From assembly GCA_022592435.1 (NCBI GenBank), contig JABYQS010000318.1:1-31720 (forward strand): a stretch of 31,720 nucleotides of DNA. The letters run 5' to 3'. The stretch is from Cerioporus squamosus. Taxonomy: Eukaryota > Basidiomycota > Agaricomycetes > Polyporales > Polyporaceae. Below the pieces are notes generated by a model that worked only from the letters and a program-made list of their open reading frames with translations, made no database searches and was not told the origin of the DNA. The position numbers and the translations under genes were made by a program. Shown here in pieces: positions 22,792 to 31,720 of this stretch; position 1 is the stretch's first letter; every line of letters begins with the position of its first letter.

Positions 22792-23184
22792 ATGTCTCTC
22801 CCCACTCGTCAGATCGGAGGCCACAAGGTGCGTTCGCTCTTCCGATGCGCGTGGTAACATCCTCGTTGCTGACGCAGCATGCAGGCTACCATGAACAACC
22901 CTAACGTCTCTGATGAGGCGAAGGAGCGCTCACGCCAAGCCATCGACGAGCTCGAGTCCCAGCCCGAGACGCAGGAGACGCGTGCCGGCTACGAGGAGGA
23001 CAAGGACGAAGTCCGCCAGAACGCGGGCTACAAGGCGACGCTGAAGAGTGAGTTCCCCCCATACGTGGTTGCATCTGGTTGCATTTCGAGTTCTCACCTC
23101 GTGTATGCGTCCACAGACCCCAACGTCGGCCAAGAGGCGAAAGACCGCGCTAAGGACATCCTCGAAGAGCGCGGCGCCATCTAG
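22792..23184 (+). CDS. conidiation-specific protein 6 (Con-6) family protein
   Basis: Small hydrophilic stress- and development-linked protein of the Con-6 family, first known from Neurospora conidia; its biochemical role is not settled. Three exons give 91 residues: MSLPTRQIGGHK (from 22792); then ATMNNPNVSDEAKERSRQAI, a charged Glu/Gln-rich middle, and AGYKATLK; then NPNVGQEAKDRAKDILEERG and the stop at 23182-23184. The two NPNV..EAK.R repeats, each preceded by a G[HY]KAT block, are the family hallmark, and each repeat is split by an intron near KAT(L/M). Introns are short GT-AG with good branch points. Frame is intact. The TATA box and leader suggest a regulated gene. In basidiomycetes such genes are usually tied to spores or stress, which is inference here. 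Confidence 0.9.
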
Positions 23185-23331
23185 CAGGCCATGCCCTGCG
23201 TCTGTCATTCATGTCTGTATTCTACCGTGGTTCCGTTGTCACAGTATTGTACCAGTAGCAGTAGCAACATCAGAACAAGTAGTTCTTGGACGAATTATCC
23301 AACGAACGGACCCTTCACTTCTCGCTGCTGT

Positions 23332-23363
23332 GTGACAAACGCGTTACGTAACGCGTCAGTCAC
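23332..23363. repeat. palindromic element, copy 1
   Basis: The core acgcgttacgtaacgcgt is a perfect 18-bp palindrome centred between 23347 and 23348, extended symmetrically by GTGAC/GTCAC outer arms with two mismatched pairs between. It shares its right half (GTAACGCGTCAGTCAC) with copies 2 and 3. Confidence 0.8.
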
Positions 23364-23980
23364 GGTGCCGCGCGGCCCACGACATCACCTCGTCGTCTCA
23401 GACTCGACCTCTGTCTCGAGTTTTCCTGCACTGCGTATGCACTAGCTCAAGTCTGCTGTCCACATTCTCAACTAATTTTGTACATGCTTGCTTTGTCCAT
23501 CGCTGCTAGCAAGACCGGAACGACAGGATGTCCGGTAGAAGGAATCGCGCGTAACGGCACAGGACCCGTTTAAGGTTGAGGCCTTCAGCCTGTAACCTGA
23601 CCGGTTGGGCTCACCGTCCCCCTCCCTCGTCTCCCAGCCAGCGAATACTTCCCGTGCAGGAGCAACAACGCCCAGTATGAACCGCAGAAGTCGGCGGATG
23701 CCTCCAGAGTCTCCACCGCGGCGACAAGTTGGGCACGCACGGTATTGGCCTCACCTCACTTCGAGGATGCATAGGGTGGCCCGAGTCACAGCGGACGAAA
23801 GGCAAGGTATGTACGTTGTTTTGTCGCGTTGGTACGGACCACTGCAGTCGAAAAAGCACGCACGTCGCAACTTCATGACTGGTCTCCCTCCATTCTTCTC
23901 CACCGCACCATGATGCGGCTCATAAGCATGTGAGCCTGTTGGTCAGTATGCTCAGTGCTGACTAAGATGACCCACTGCAG

Positions 23981-24235
23981 ACGCGAACAAGCCAGCTGCC
24001 AAGGCCACAGAAGTTAATGGGATGTTCTACGGCGCGTACATCGCTCCGTTGCGCTTCGGTACAAGTCGGAATCGTATCTACGCTTCCAATTCTCCCTATG
24101 TGAGTCACAGTGCTCGTGCTATCAGATTCAGTCTGAGATCTCACCGGTAAGTATGGTACTGATTGAGATCGACGCACGCAGGACCATCCGCGCCGCTACG
24201 CTCTAGCCTCTCACGTTCTGTTGCCCGACCGGCGA
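23981..24235 (+). other. possible exons of a small unrecognised gene
   Basis: After a CTGCAG acceptor a frame reads ANKPAAKATEVNGMFYGAYI and IAPLRFGTSRNRIYASNSPY up to a GTGAGT donor (about 24100). After a GCAG acceptor (about 24180) it continues DHPRRYALASHVLLPDRRFS to a stop. The splice pattern is plausible, but no start exon or family is recognised. Confidence 0.25.
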
Positions 24236-24512
24236 TTTTCTTGAACCGCGGCCTCAATGTGGGGTGAACGTAGTACGTGTCTCGTCGGCTTGAGGAGCGG
24301 TACCGAGTCGTGTGCCGGTCGTTGGGCCTTGGTTTGGCTTCGGTGACGCGGCTGAGCGGAGGACGGCATCAGTCTAGCGCCCAGCTGTGTCCGAGGAGCG
24401 GGCAGCCCCAGCGGTAGACGGGAAAGCACTCTGCGAGGGTGAGTGCATCTTACTACGGGCATCTCGCTGCCACTGACGATGATGCGTCCAGGACCTAGCA
24501 GAGCACAAAACG

Positions 24513-24520
24513 TATAAAGG
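24513..24520 (+). promoter_or_regulatory. TATA box of TetX-like monooxygenase 1
   Basis: TATAAAGG lies 93 to 100 bases before the ATG at 24613. Confidence 0.6.
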
Positions 24521-24612
24521 CCTCGTGTGTCGCCATCTGACCTGCGCAGACCAACGGCAAGTCTACTCGTCTTCAGCAAACCTACCGGGTGCCACGAATC
24601 ACCCCTCGACCA

Positions 24613-25845
24613 ATGTCTTCGACTTCTTCTACCCAGCCCAATATCGCCATCATCGGCGGCGGCCCAGGTGGGCTCGTCGCCCTCCTGACCCTGCTCAACC
24701 GCGGTGTCTACGCCACGCTCTACGAGCGAGAGGCCAGCAGCAACGCCCGCGCGCACCTCGGCGGGATGCTGGACCTCACCTGGGACGAAGGCCAGCGCGC
24801 CCTGCGCGAGAATGGGCTCGCCGACGCCTTCAAGAAGCACTCCCGCCTCGAGGGCCAGGAGAACCGCATCTGCGGCAAGGCCGGCGTCCCGCTCGCCCGC
24901 CGCACCGAGGAGGACGTGCCCGACGAGACCAAGGCCCGCCCCGAGATCGACCGCCGCGTCCTGCGCGAGATCCTGCTCGCCGCGATCCCGCAGGGCGCGA
25001 TCAAGTGGGGCCACGCGCTCACGGCCGTGCGCCCGCTCGAGGACGGCACTGGGAAGCACGAGCTCGCCTTCGCCAACGGCCTCGTCGTCGTCTCCGACTT
25101 CCTCGTCGGGGCCGACGGCGCGTGGTCGCGCGTCCGCCCGCTCGTGTCCCCCGCGACGCCCATCTACCACGACGTCAACGGCGTGGAGATCTCTGTCGCG
25201 CCCGGCGTTGCGGCGCGGCCCGAGAACGCGGATATTCGCGAGGCGGTCGGGCTCGGGAGCTGCTACTGCGCGGAGGACAGGAAGCTCTTCTCTTGCCAGC
25301 GCAACGGCGACGGGCGCATCCGCGTGTACGTGTGGTACCGCGGGCCGCTCGAGCGCGCCCTCCCCCGCGAGTCGCCGCAGGAGCTGCGGCGCGCGCTGCA
25401 CGAGATGTTCGAGGGGTGGGCGCCGTGGGCGCACAAGATCGTCGACGTGTGCGACGAGGACGCGATCTACCCGCGGCCGCTGTTCTATCTCCCCATCGGG
25501 CATCGCTGGGCGCACAAGCCGGGGGTGACGCTCATCGGGGACGCGGCGCACCTGATGAGCCCGTTTGCGGGCATGGGCGCGAACGTGGCGATGTACGACG
25601 GTCTCGAGATTGGTCTTGTGCTCGCGGAGGCGGTCAAGAAGGGGTTGGGCGTGGAGGAGCGGGAGACGGCTGTGGCGGCGCTCGAGGAGAAGCTCTGCGA
25701 GAAGGCGAAGCCGTTTGCGGAGCTGAGCCACAGCAATGTCAACACGGCGTTTGCTGACGATGCTCCTAGGCCGTTGGTTGAGGCTTTACGTGCTATGGGT
25801 GCTGACCAGAAGCATGTACGTGAGCAAGACGTAGTGCGTGTATGA
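24613..25845 (+). CDS. TetX-like FAD-dependent monooxygenase (paralogue 1)
   Basis: Flavoprotein hydroxylase of about 410 residues related to bacterial TetX-type enzymes and fungal group A monooxygenases, expected to insert one oxygen into a cyclic substrate using NAD(P)H. It is a single exon. Motifs: IIGGGPGGL (FAD dinucleotide fold, residues 13-21), YERE, the TetX-type block GGMLDLTWDEGQRALRENGL, RPEIDRRVLREILL, the DG motif LVGADGAWSRVR, and the GD motif LIGDAAHLMSPFAGMGAN (Gly309-Asp310) lining the FAD pyrophosphate. The ATG at 24613 is chosen because the paralogue starts at the same place and an upstream in-frame GTG is unlikely. The extreme C-terminus (after about ADDAPRP) differs from paralogue 2. 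Third positions are strongly GC, which opens a 506-codon antisense frame. The substrate is unknown; a role in antibiotic breakdown is not implied. Confidence 0.9.
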   Translation: MSSTSSTQPNIAIIGGGPGGLVALLTLLNRGVYATLYEREASSNARAHLGGMLDLTWDEGQRALRENGLADAFKKHSRLEGQENRICGKAGVPLARRTEEDVPDETKARPEIDRRVLREILLAAIPQGAIKWGHALTAVRPLEDGTGKHELAFANGLVVVSDFLVGADGAWSRVRPLVSPATPIYHDVNGVEISVAPGVAARPENADIREAVGLGSCYCAEDRKLFSCQRNGDGRIRVYVWYRGPLERALPRESPQELRRALHEMFEGWAPWAHKIVDVCDEDAIYPRPLFYLPIGHRWAHKPGVTLIGDAAHLMSPFAGMGANVAMYDGLEIGLVLAEAVKKGLGVEERETAVAALEEKLCEKAKPFAELSHSNVNTAFADDAPRPLVEALRAMGADQKHVREQDVVRV

Positions 25846-25890
25846 AGGGTGGCGAGCATGCGTGTATGTAGGGTGGCGAGTGTGCGTGTG
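25843..25890 (+). repeat. 24-bp tandem direct repeat at the 3' end of FMO1
   Basis: Two adjacent 24-base units share AGGGTGGCGAG and TGCGTGT, with about four differences. The first unit includes the stop codon of the monooxygenase. Confidence 0.6.
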
Positions 25891-26207
25891 TGTATATAGC
25901 TTCATGTTGGTTGCAAGTGTACTTCCCATGTACATGGAAACGAGTAGCAACAGTACAAGCTTTGTGGCGAAGAGGATGGAACGATGGCTGCTCGGTATAT
26001 CGTTACTTAGACGCGAGTTCGATCAAAGTGAGAAACACTGTAGGATGATAGATACTTGGACGACAAGCCTAGGAGTCATACAGCAACGACGTGTACATAC
26101 ATAGCTATCATGATGGGTTCATGCCTCGTCGGTGGGTTGTCGCTTCGAGGATTCGCGGACAGGGAGGGATGTATCGACCCTCTTAGGTAGTTAAGGCGAC
26201 GGGGTCG
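25846..26207. other. spacer between convergent FMO1 and BTB genes
   Basis: It contains the direct repeat and both 3' untranslated regions. No gene is seen. Confidence 0.5.
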
Positions 26208-27441
26208 CTAGATAGACCTCTGAAGATGATACTTAGCCATCCTCACTCGAGAGGAGCAGTATGGGACGGGCACAAGGTGATAAATGACGTACCTTAACCA
26301 TGGACCACTCGGCGATGAGTTGCCGCACGCGTGCCGCCAGGCTCTCTACGCACAACGCACAGGGGAGCTGCTCTCCCAGGGGCAAGAAGGTTGCCTCGAT
26401 CGCACTCGGAGAGAGGTCTGCATAAGACAAGTCATGACACCGCGGTTCTACCCGATGGGCCGTATGCGACGAAGGTGCGTACCCGGACTGGCATCCCAAG
26501 CGAGATGAGCGGCGGCCAGCGTCCACGCACGGCTGAGCTTTGTTTGCTCGAACGAGTCGCAGCTCTCCGTGCGCGGATGCTGGAGCGGCGGTGGCGGAAG
26601 CAGGCGTTTCAGCTTGTCGACGCGGTCAGAGTGTAGGCAAAAGAGTCGCTTCAAGTATATAGGCCCCATCCTGTGTGCGGTGGAGTCCGAGAGGGACTTG
26701 AGGGGATACGACAGCAGGTGAGTGGAGATTGGAACGGCGAGGCTGAGGATGTCGTGGGAGGCGACTAGCGTGTAGGCCGCAAGAGGTATGAGATGTGCAT
26801 GGCTGAGGATGATCGCATGCAGCGCCGTCGAGGGTAGGATGTGGTCCTTCGGGGGTATCCCGTACGTCGCCATAGCGTCGACAGCATCCGAGATGTCGTT
26901 CATGGAGGGATCATAAGGCGCGCATGAGATGGCGTAGATGGCATGTAGGACCACATTGAGCACGGGCGCCGGCTCGGGCAGGGATATGACCTTGTTCATG
27001 CTTCCGTCTGCGTTCGAATAAGTGCTTGCCGGTAGTTGCGGAAGACGATTGTTCCAGTCGTTCATGGATTTCTTCTGGATAATGGAACGGTGGACACAGA
27101 AGAGGACGCTATCTGACGAGGAGAAGATAGTGTCGGGTTGGGGTGGTAGGAGCTCGGAGTTTGGATGAAACGTCCGCGAGATCGAGACGATCGCGTCACT
27201 GGCAACGTCATCTGGCGACTGCGGGATGCATGCAGTGGGAGTTGGGGAGCTGGGAGGAGATGGCTGCAAGAGCAACTGAGTGAATTGAAGCAAGTCAGTG
27301 CTGGCGTATGCGTACCGGAGGGGTTGGGACTTGTTCCGGGATCAATTGGGATAACGCCGCATTGACGTGCAACGAAGACTAGAATGAATGAGCTGGTGTA
27401 TTGAGGTGGCGGGCGAGGGGAATCCTCACCGCGACGTCCAT
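26208..27441 (-). CDS. BTB domain-containing protein
   Basis: Agaricomycete BTB/POZ-type protein, probably a protein-interaction adaptor. Exon 1 is tiny (MDVA, 27430-27441), followed by an intron with branch CACTGAC and acceptor CACTCAG. The main exon carries ISRTFHPNSELLPPQPDTIF, SSSDSVLFCVHRSII (the BTB entry strand and helix), EPAPVLNVVLHAIYAISC, AVDAMATYGIPPKDHILPST, and ends SRAWTLAAAHLAWDASP. An intron (GTACGC…ATGCAG) joins it to DLSPSAIEATFLPLGEQLPC and ARVRQLIAEWSMVK. A last intron (GTACGT…CTTCAG) leads to a 12-base exon encoding RSI and the stop at 26208. The ending VKR[ST]I is, from memory, what relatives show, which supports the microexon. Frame is clean. The N-terminal exon is the least certain part. 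Confidence 0.84.
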
Positions 27442-27490
27442 GGCGGGTGAGATTGGACGAGCGGGGAGTAGAGCAGGGAGTAACGGGGGT

Positions 27491-27497
27491 ACTTATA
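27491..27497 (-). promoter_or_regulatory. TATA box of the BTB gene
   Basis: TATAAGT on the minus strand lies about 50 bases upstream of the proposed ATG at 27441, which also supports that start. Confidence 0.45.
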
Positions 27498-28121
27498 CTA
27501 CGGACACACAGTAGGGACAAAGTAGGGACAGATGGAATCGACAGAAACTCACCGGAGTCAGTTTTAACCCGTTCTGCGATTCATCCCTGCTCGACTATAA
27601 CCCGCGTAGACGCCGTTCACATTTCTTTGGCAGTAGTAACATTCCAGCCACTGCCAGACGACCGGACATGTTCTACGGCACAAGCTGCGTCCGATGCATG
27701 GTGCACACGCCCTCTTCATGCTGTTCCCCACGAGAGCTAGGTTACCCTGTGAATCCTAAAAAGTTCGGAAAACCTGGGCTAAGCCAGTGAGCCATATGAC
27801 CCTCGAAGCTGGGTAGAGACAAACTTACCCCGCACCGCACCTTACTCAACGTCATTGGCTAGGAAGGCCATAGCACCGTTGATCAAGCTTTCTCAGAGCC
27901 GGGAAATTTGTCGTAGGAGTATGGATATTGACTTCTGCAGAGACTCCGTTCACATGGCATCATGGCATATTGCGGAACTTGTATGGATGAGGCCCAAGGG
28001 ACCACAGGCAGACCCTGAGGTGCGTTGCCAGATGTAGTGGCCAAGAAATCAAGCAGAGTCGAAAGCTGAGACTGGCTGCGAGATGGGAGGACGAGACGCT
28101 GGAGTGAGTCGTCCCGGGATC

Positions 28122-28154
28122 GTGACTGTTCGCGTGACCTAACGCGCCAGTCAC
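28122..28154. repeat. palindromic element, copy 2
   Basis: Outer arms GTGACTG/CAGTCAC are perfect inverted 7-mers. Inner CGCGT/ACGCG arms pair with a one-base offset around GACCTA. The right half differs from copy 1 at two of sixteen positions. Confidence 0.7.
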
Positions 28155-29168
28155 ACTGCGGAAAGTGCCGTGGCGACTTCGCCAGAGTTCAACTTCTTTC
28201 TCTCCGAGTCTCAGGCTCCCTCACACGCGTTCAATGTCTCCCGACGGCATCGTACGGGTGACTAAAGACATATTGTAGGTACGCTTTAATCTGAGTTTCT
28301 CTCATTAGCTTGCTTTAGTACTCAGTCCGGGACACGAACTTTAGGTCAAGTTTGACGCAACGGACTCGCGATGCAATACCTGGCTTGTAGTACCCCGAGG
28401 AAACGATGTACGTATGTCTGAAAGAGGATGAGACAATGTGCGTATTGCTCACTCCACCTCATCTGCAGAGCGACAGCGATTGACAGCTCGGCCCGCGGCC
28501 CACAGTTTGCCATTTGGCGTGCAGATCAGAAGTCCGACCTCGTTCACTGTAGCGGGTTGCCTGTCAATGAATGCTCGCGCCGTCCCTGCCTTACTACGCA
28601 ACAGTCAGGAGTCTCGTAAGCCTGGGAGCCTTCTAACACGTCGTGCCGTATGCTGATTGTAGCCGCAGCCGCAGACGAGCAAGGCCGAGGAACGTGACGG
28701 CTTGACAGCGCATACCGGGTTGCGCCCGTCGGTCTCTATCGGATTTATACCCACACTTCCGAATGGAGCGTTTGGAGTCACGGTATGTTACGGCACTCCC
28801 TTTTGCAACTGAATAAGATCGACAAACCACCAGCCTAGACATTGCACGCTAATGCCCTTCGTCCGACTTCTCCATTCAAAGACGGACTCGACGTGGGGCT
28901 ACACTTTCGCATAATTCTGATACCGGTACCCGGGCTTGCTTTACCGGCTGGAAGTCCGGTGGCGGTAGGACAGAGTACTTGGGCCAGCAGCGGTGCGAGA
29001 GAACATGCACGTAACGTCGGATTACTTCCACGCCCCCCGTGCTGCCGAGGGCTCAGAAAGATAAAAGAGGCTCCGGGCGTTGCGGCCCAATCTCCACGGG
29101 CAACATACGCACACTTATCGACCAGCATTGCTCTTCAGCCCGCCTCGCTTCACAGAATACCCCAAGCA

Positions 29169-30359
29169 ATGTCGCCCATCTCTTCTTCTCAGCCCACCAT
29201 CTCTATCATCGGCGGCGGTCCAGGCGGGCTCGTCACCCTCCTGACCCTTCTCAACCGGGGTGTGCGCGCCACTCTCTACGAGCGAGAGGCAGGCAGCAAC
29301 GCTCGCGCGCATCTCGGGGGCATGCTGGACCTCACTTGGGACGAAGGGCAGCGTGCCCTGCGGGAGAACGGGCTCGCTGAAGCCTACAAGAAGAACTCTC
29401 GTCTCGAAGCCCAGGAGAACCGCATCTGCGGCAAGGCCGGCGTACCCCTCTTCCATCGCACACAGGCCGACGTCGCTGACGAGACGCAGGCCCGCCCCGA
29501 GATTGACCGTCGTGCCCTGCGCGATATCATGGTTGCTGCCGTTCCCGAGGACGCGATCAAGTGGGGCCACACCGTCACCGCCGTTCGCCCGCTCGACGAA
29601 GGCGTTGGCAAGCACGAGGTTACCTTCTCGAACGGGCTCGTCATCATCACCGATATTCTCATCGGGGCCGACGGTGCCAACTCGCGTGTCCGCCCTCTCC
29701 TGTCCCCCGCGACGCCCATCTACCACGAGATCACCGGCGCGGAGATCTCTGTCGCACCCGAAGTCGCTGCGCTGCCCGAGAACGCGGACATTCTCGAGGC
29801 AGTTGGACTCGGGAGCTGCTACTGCGCCCAAGACGGCAAGATGTTTATCTGCCAGCACAACGGCGATGGGCGTATCCGCGTTTACGCGTGGCACCGCGGG
29901 CCGCTGGAGTGGGTGCTTCCGCGCGAGCCGCAGGAGGCACGACGCGTCCTGCTGGACCTGTACGAGGACTGGGCGCCGTGGATTCGCAAGATCATTGAGG
30001 TGTGCGACGAGGACGCGATTTACCCGCGGCCGCTGTTCTACCTCCCGGTCGGCCACCGATGGGCGCACAAGCCGGGTGTGACGCTCGTTGCGGACGCTGC
30101 GCACCTGATGAGCCCGTACGCGGGCGCTGCTGCGAACATCGCGATGCTCGACGGGCTTGAGCTTGGTATCGCGCTGGCGGAGGCGATCTCGAAGGGGTTG
30201 AGCGTGGAGGAGAGGGAGGCGGCTGTCGCTGCTGTTGAAGGAACGATCTGCGCCAGAGGGGAGAAATATGCGAAGATTAGTTACGATAACGCCAACCTCT
30301 CCTTCGGTCCCGAGGCACCCGAGGCTGTGGTTGCTGCGTTCTCGGTGATAGTCGCCTGA
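29169..30359 (+). CDS. TetX-like FAD-dependent monooxygenase (paralogue 2, altered GD motif)
   Basis: Single-exon paralogue of the gene at 24613, about 396 residues and by eye roughly three quarters identical. It keeps IIGGGPGGLVTLLTLLNRG, the TetX-type block GGMLDLTWDEGQRALRENGL, RPEIDRRALRDI and the DG motif IGADGANSRVR. The GD segment reads LVADAAHLMSPYAGAAAN (Ala308-Asp309) where paralogue 1 has LIGDAAHLMSPFAGMGAN: the motif Gly is Ala, and the MG that follows is AA. These residues contact the FAD ribityl/pyrophosphate in this fold, so cofactor binding or turnover may be changed. The frame is open 109 codons further upstream (from 28842), but alignment to paralogue 1 supports the ATG at 29169. 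No frameshift. Paralogue 1, same orientation, lies 3.3 kb upstream with the BTB gene between. Confidence 0.9.
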   Translation: MSPISSSQPTISIIGGGPGGLVTLLTLLNRGVRATLYEREAGSNARAHLGGMLDLTWDEGQRALRENGLAEAYKKNSRLEAQENRICGKAGVPLFHRTQADVADETQARPEIDRRALRDIMVAAVPEDAIKWGHTVTAVRPLDEGVGKHEVTFSNGLVIITDILIGADGANSRVRPLLSPATPIYHEITGAEISVAPEVAALPENADILEAVGLGSCYCAQDGKMFICQHNGDGRIRVYAWHRGPLEWVLPREPQEARRVLLDLYEDWAPWIRKIIEVCDEDAIYPRPLFYLPVGHRWAHKPGVTLVADAAHLMSPYAGAAANIAMLDGLELGIALAEAISKGLSVEEREAAVAAVEGTICARGEKYAKISYDNANLSFGPEAPEAVVAAFSVIVA

Positions 30360-30566
30360 TTTGCTGTCTCGCTACCAAGAGGACGCGCTGAGCATTGACG
30401 ACACTGGGCTGGGACATAGTTGAGCGCGCGTAAGTAGTAGCGGACTCACACGGCTGTGGGGTCCGTAGCTAGACCTACAGAAACATGAACATGGATGCAG
30501 GTGTACATTAGCTCTGCGACTCTCAAATGAGTACGGACGTGATTATCAACGGTCGGGACAGGAACT

Positions 30567-30596
30567 TGACTGTCGCGTGACGTAACGTGTCAGTCA
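30567..30596. repeat. palindromic element, copy 3
   Basis: The element is centred between 30581 and 30582, with arms TGACTG/CAGTCA and inner CGCGT/ACGTG. Three base pairs are mismatched. Its right half matches copy 1 at 15 of 16 positions. It lies 208 bases after the FMO2 stop codon. Confidence 0.75.
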
Positions 30597-31274
30597 CGAA
30601 TCACTTGGCCAGCAGGAGGCTCCGGGTTGTCTTGTCACTCTGACACGTATCCACTCGCAGGTAAATCCTGCCGTCGAGGCTTTGCGCAAGTCTAGCTTCT
30701 CTCTAGCTCTCTCCGATGTTCTATGGTCCAGACTCGAGCGGCCCAATGGCCGTACACACTTTCCCGCTGCAGTTCGTAAGTACAGATGGTCGAGAACGAG
30801 GCCGCACCATGCTGACTCAGACAAGCAGGTCCTCAACATCAGCCCAGCTTGTGTACGAGCATCACGACCTCCCAGTAGCCAGTCTACGGCCCAATAGCTC
30901 GCGCGACGCATTCCGAAGACAATCCCGATCAGCTCGAGGCGGGCGCGTACTGCGTCACCCCGAGGCTCGAGTCGGTGCCGCTGTTTTGCCCGTCCCTCGA
31001 CCACTATTCATTCGAAATCTGTTTTCGCACCTTCCTTAGACCTTCATAGCTCCACGATAGCTTCTAATCAGTGCCTACATACGATAGGATTGGTACACAA
31101 TCGACCCATCCGAAACCTCCCCCTTACGCGCCCTCGTGATCGCGTCCCGCTTATGTCCGGCGATTAGCGCTCTTTTCATTCTTATGTTATTACGAGTTCG
31201 AGCTCTTTCTCCTCATCCTCCTCGCCCTGCGATAGCTCCCTTCGGTACATATGTCAGCCAAGTATGTAGTCGTG

Positions 31275-31283
31275 TATATAAGG
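31275..31283 (+). promoter_or_regulatory. TATA box of a gene beyond the right end
   Basis: TATATAAGG is followed by pyrimidine-rich stretches (31380-31440 and 31514-31575). No ATG followed by a convincing frame is reached inside the window. Confidence 0.45.
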
Positions 31284-31720
31284 ACCCGCTGCGACGTGTA
31301 TACTCGTACAACAGGTTTCCAGCTCCCCATTTGACCGCGCGACTTGGACCTCGACTTGGACCTTCGACGCTCGATCCTCGTTCTTCCCCCTTCTCTCAAC
31401 CTTTAGCTTCTCTCTCCCTGTTTTTACTCTTGCTCCAGCTCTCGCGCGACTCCCGACGCGTCAATGCGCGTTCGATTCAGCTCTACTAGACATACAAGTT
31501 TCCTAATCGACCTCTTTTCCCTCTCTCTCCCTCTCTCCTTCCTTCGCCCTCTATCCTCCCTCCCGACTCCCCTCGTGCACGCCAGGACAACTCTCGCACC
31601 TTTGGACCGACGCAGCGACTCGTGCTCCAGCTCATCGCAGTTCCCATACCGCGCGCATGGCACATCTTGTCTCCAGACTGTATTATTGGTTGTGCGGCGT
31701 ACAAGCCGTGACTGGCTCGG

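Larger units (their letters stand above)
23185..24612. other. spacer with palindrome copy 1 and possible small exons
   Basis: The spacer contains palindromic element copy 1 (23332-23363), coding-like exons at about 23981-24235 (separate entry) and the FMO1 promoter. The remaining open frames lack motifs. Confidence 0.5.
27442..29168. other. 1.7-kb spacer with palindrome copy 2
   Basis: It contains the BTB promoter, palindromic element copy 2 and the FMO2 promoter (TA-rich GATAAAAG near 29060). No other gene is supported. Confidence 0.5.
30360..31720. other. right-end spacer and upstream region of an off-window gene
   Basis: No gene is supported. After palindrome copy 3 the sequence leads to a TATA box (31275) and a long C/T-rich leader that runs towards the right end, as expected for a plus-strand gene starting beyond the window. 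Confidence 0.5.

Noticed and set aside
24211..25731. 506-codon open frame antisense to TetX-like monooxygenase 1, with a 329-codon counterpart antisense to paralogue 2 (29115-30104)
   Set aside because: It arises from strongly GC-rich third codon positions. The sequence is Arg/Ala/Val/Glu-rich without motifs, and the sense strand has clear family motifs.
28842..29168. 109-codon in-frame N-terminal extension of FMO2
   Set aside because: Paralogue 1 begins at the equivalent of 29169, a TATA-like box lies inside the extension (about 29060), and the extension has no targeting signal.

Overview
The window looks like nuclear DNA of a wood-decay basidiomycete, most likely a polypore-type white-rot fungus. 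The main reasons are short GT-AG introns of about 45 to 65 bp with fungal branch points, GC-rich codon use, and the gene content. That content includes a secreted class II peroxidase with the features of a versatile peroxidase, class I-type hydrophobins, a Ran1-like kinase, a polypore-style F-box protein and a Con-6 protein. The genus cannot be fixed from the sequence alone. I see no rRNA, tRNA, CRISPR array or intact transposon.

Layout. 737-1943 (+) Ser/Thr kinase with two frameshifts. 3045-5388 (+) secreted type-B carboxylesterase, damaged. 5610-6963 (-) F-box protein with two frameshifts. 8274-10144 (-) salicylate-hydroxylase-like FAD monooxygenase with many introns. 12784-14147 (+) versatile/manganese peroxidase with two frameshifts. 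14641-16599 (-) MFS sugar transporter. 18311-18789 and 19579-20020 (-) two tandem hydrophobin paralogues. 22792-23184 (+) Con-6 protein. 24613-25845 (+) TetX-like FAD monooxygenase. 26208-27441 (-) BTB-domain protein. 29169-30359 (+) second TetX-like monooxygenase. The right end carries a promoter and pyrimidine-rich leader for a gene that starts outside the window. Long spacers (10145-12783, 16600-18310, 20021-22791, 27442-29168) hold no convincing complete gene, although a few coding-like fragments are visible.

How the genes fit together. Peroxidase, sugar uptake, esterase, hydrophobins and monooxygenases suit a saprotrophic life on wood: lignin oxidation, sugar import, surface coating, and oxidation of aromatic or xenobiotic compounds. 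They are not arranged as one biosynthetic cluster; the window reads as a mosaic of single genes and small tandem duplications.

Most notable points. (1) Both hydrophobins lack the same two cysteines, C1 and C6, which are disulfide partners in the canonical eight-cysteine fold. (2) A palindromic element of about 32 bp occurs three times, bracketing the two TetX-like monooxygenase genes. (3) At least seven, and possibly eight, apparent single-base losses in four or five genes all fit loss of one base from a short G or C run. This points either to consensus error or to a cluster of young pseudogenes. (4) The second TetX-like paralogue has altered residues in the normally strict FAD-binding GD segment.
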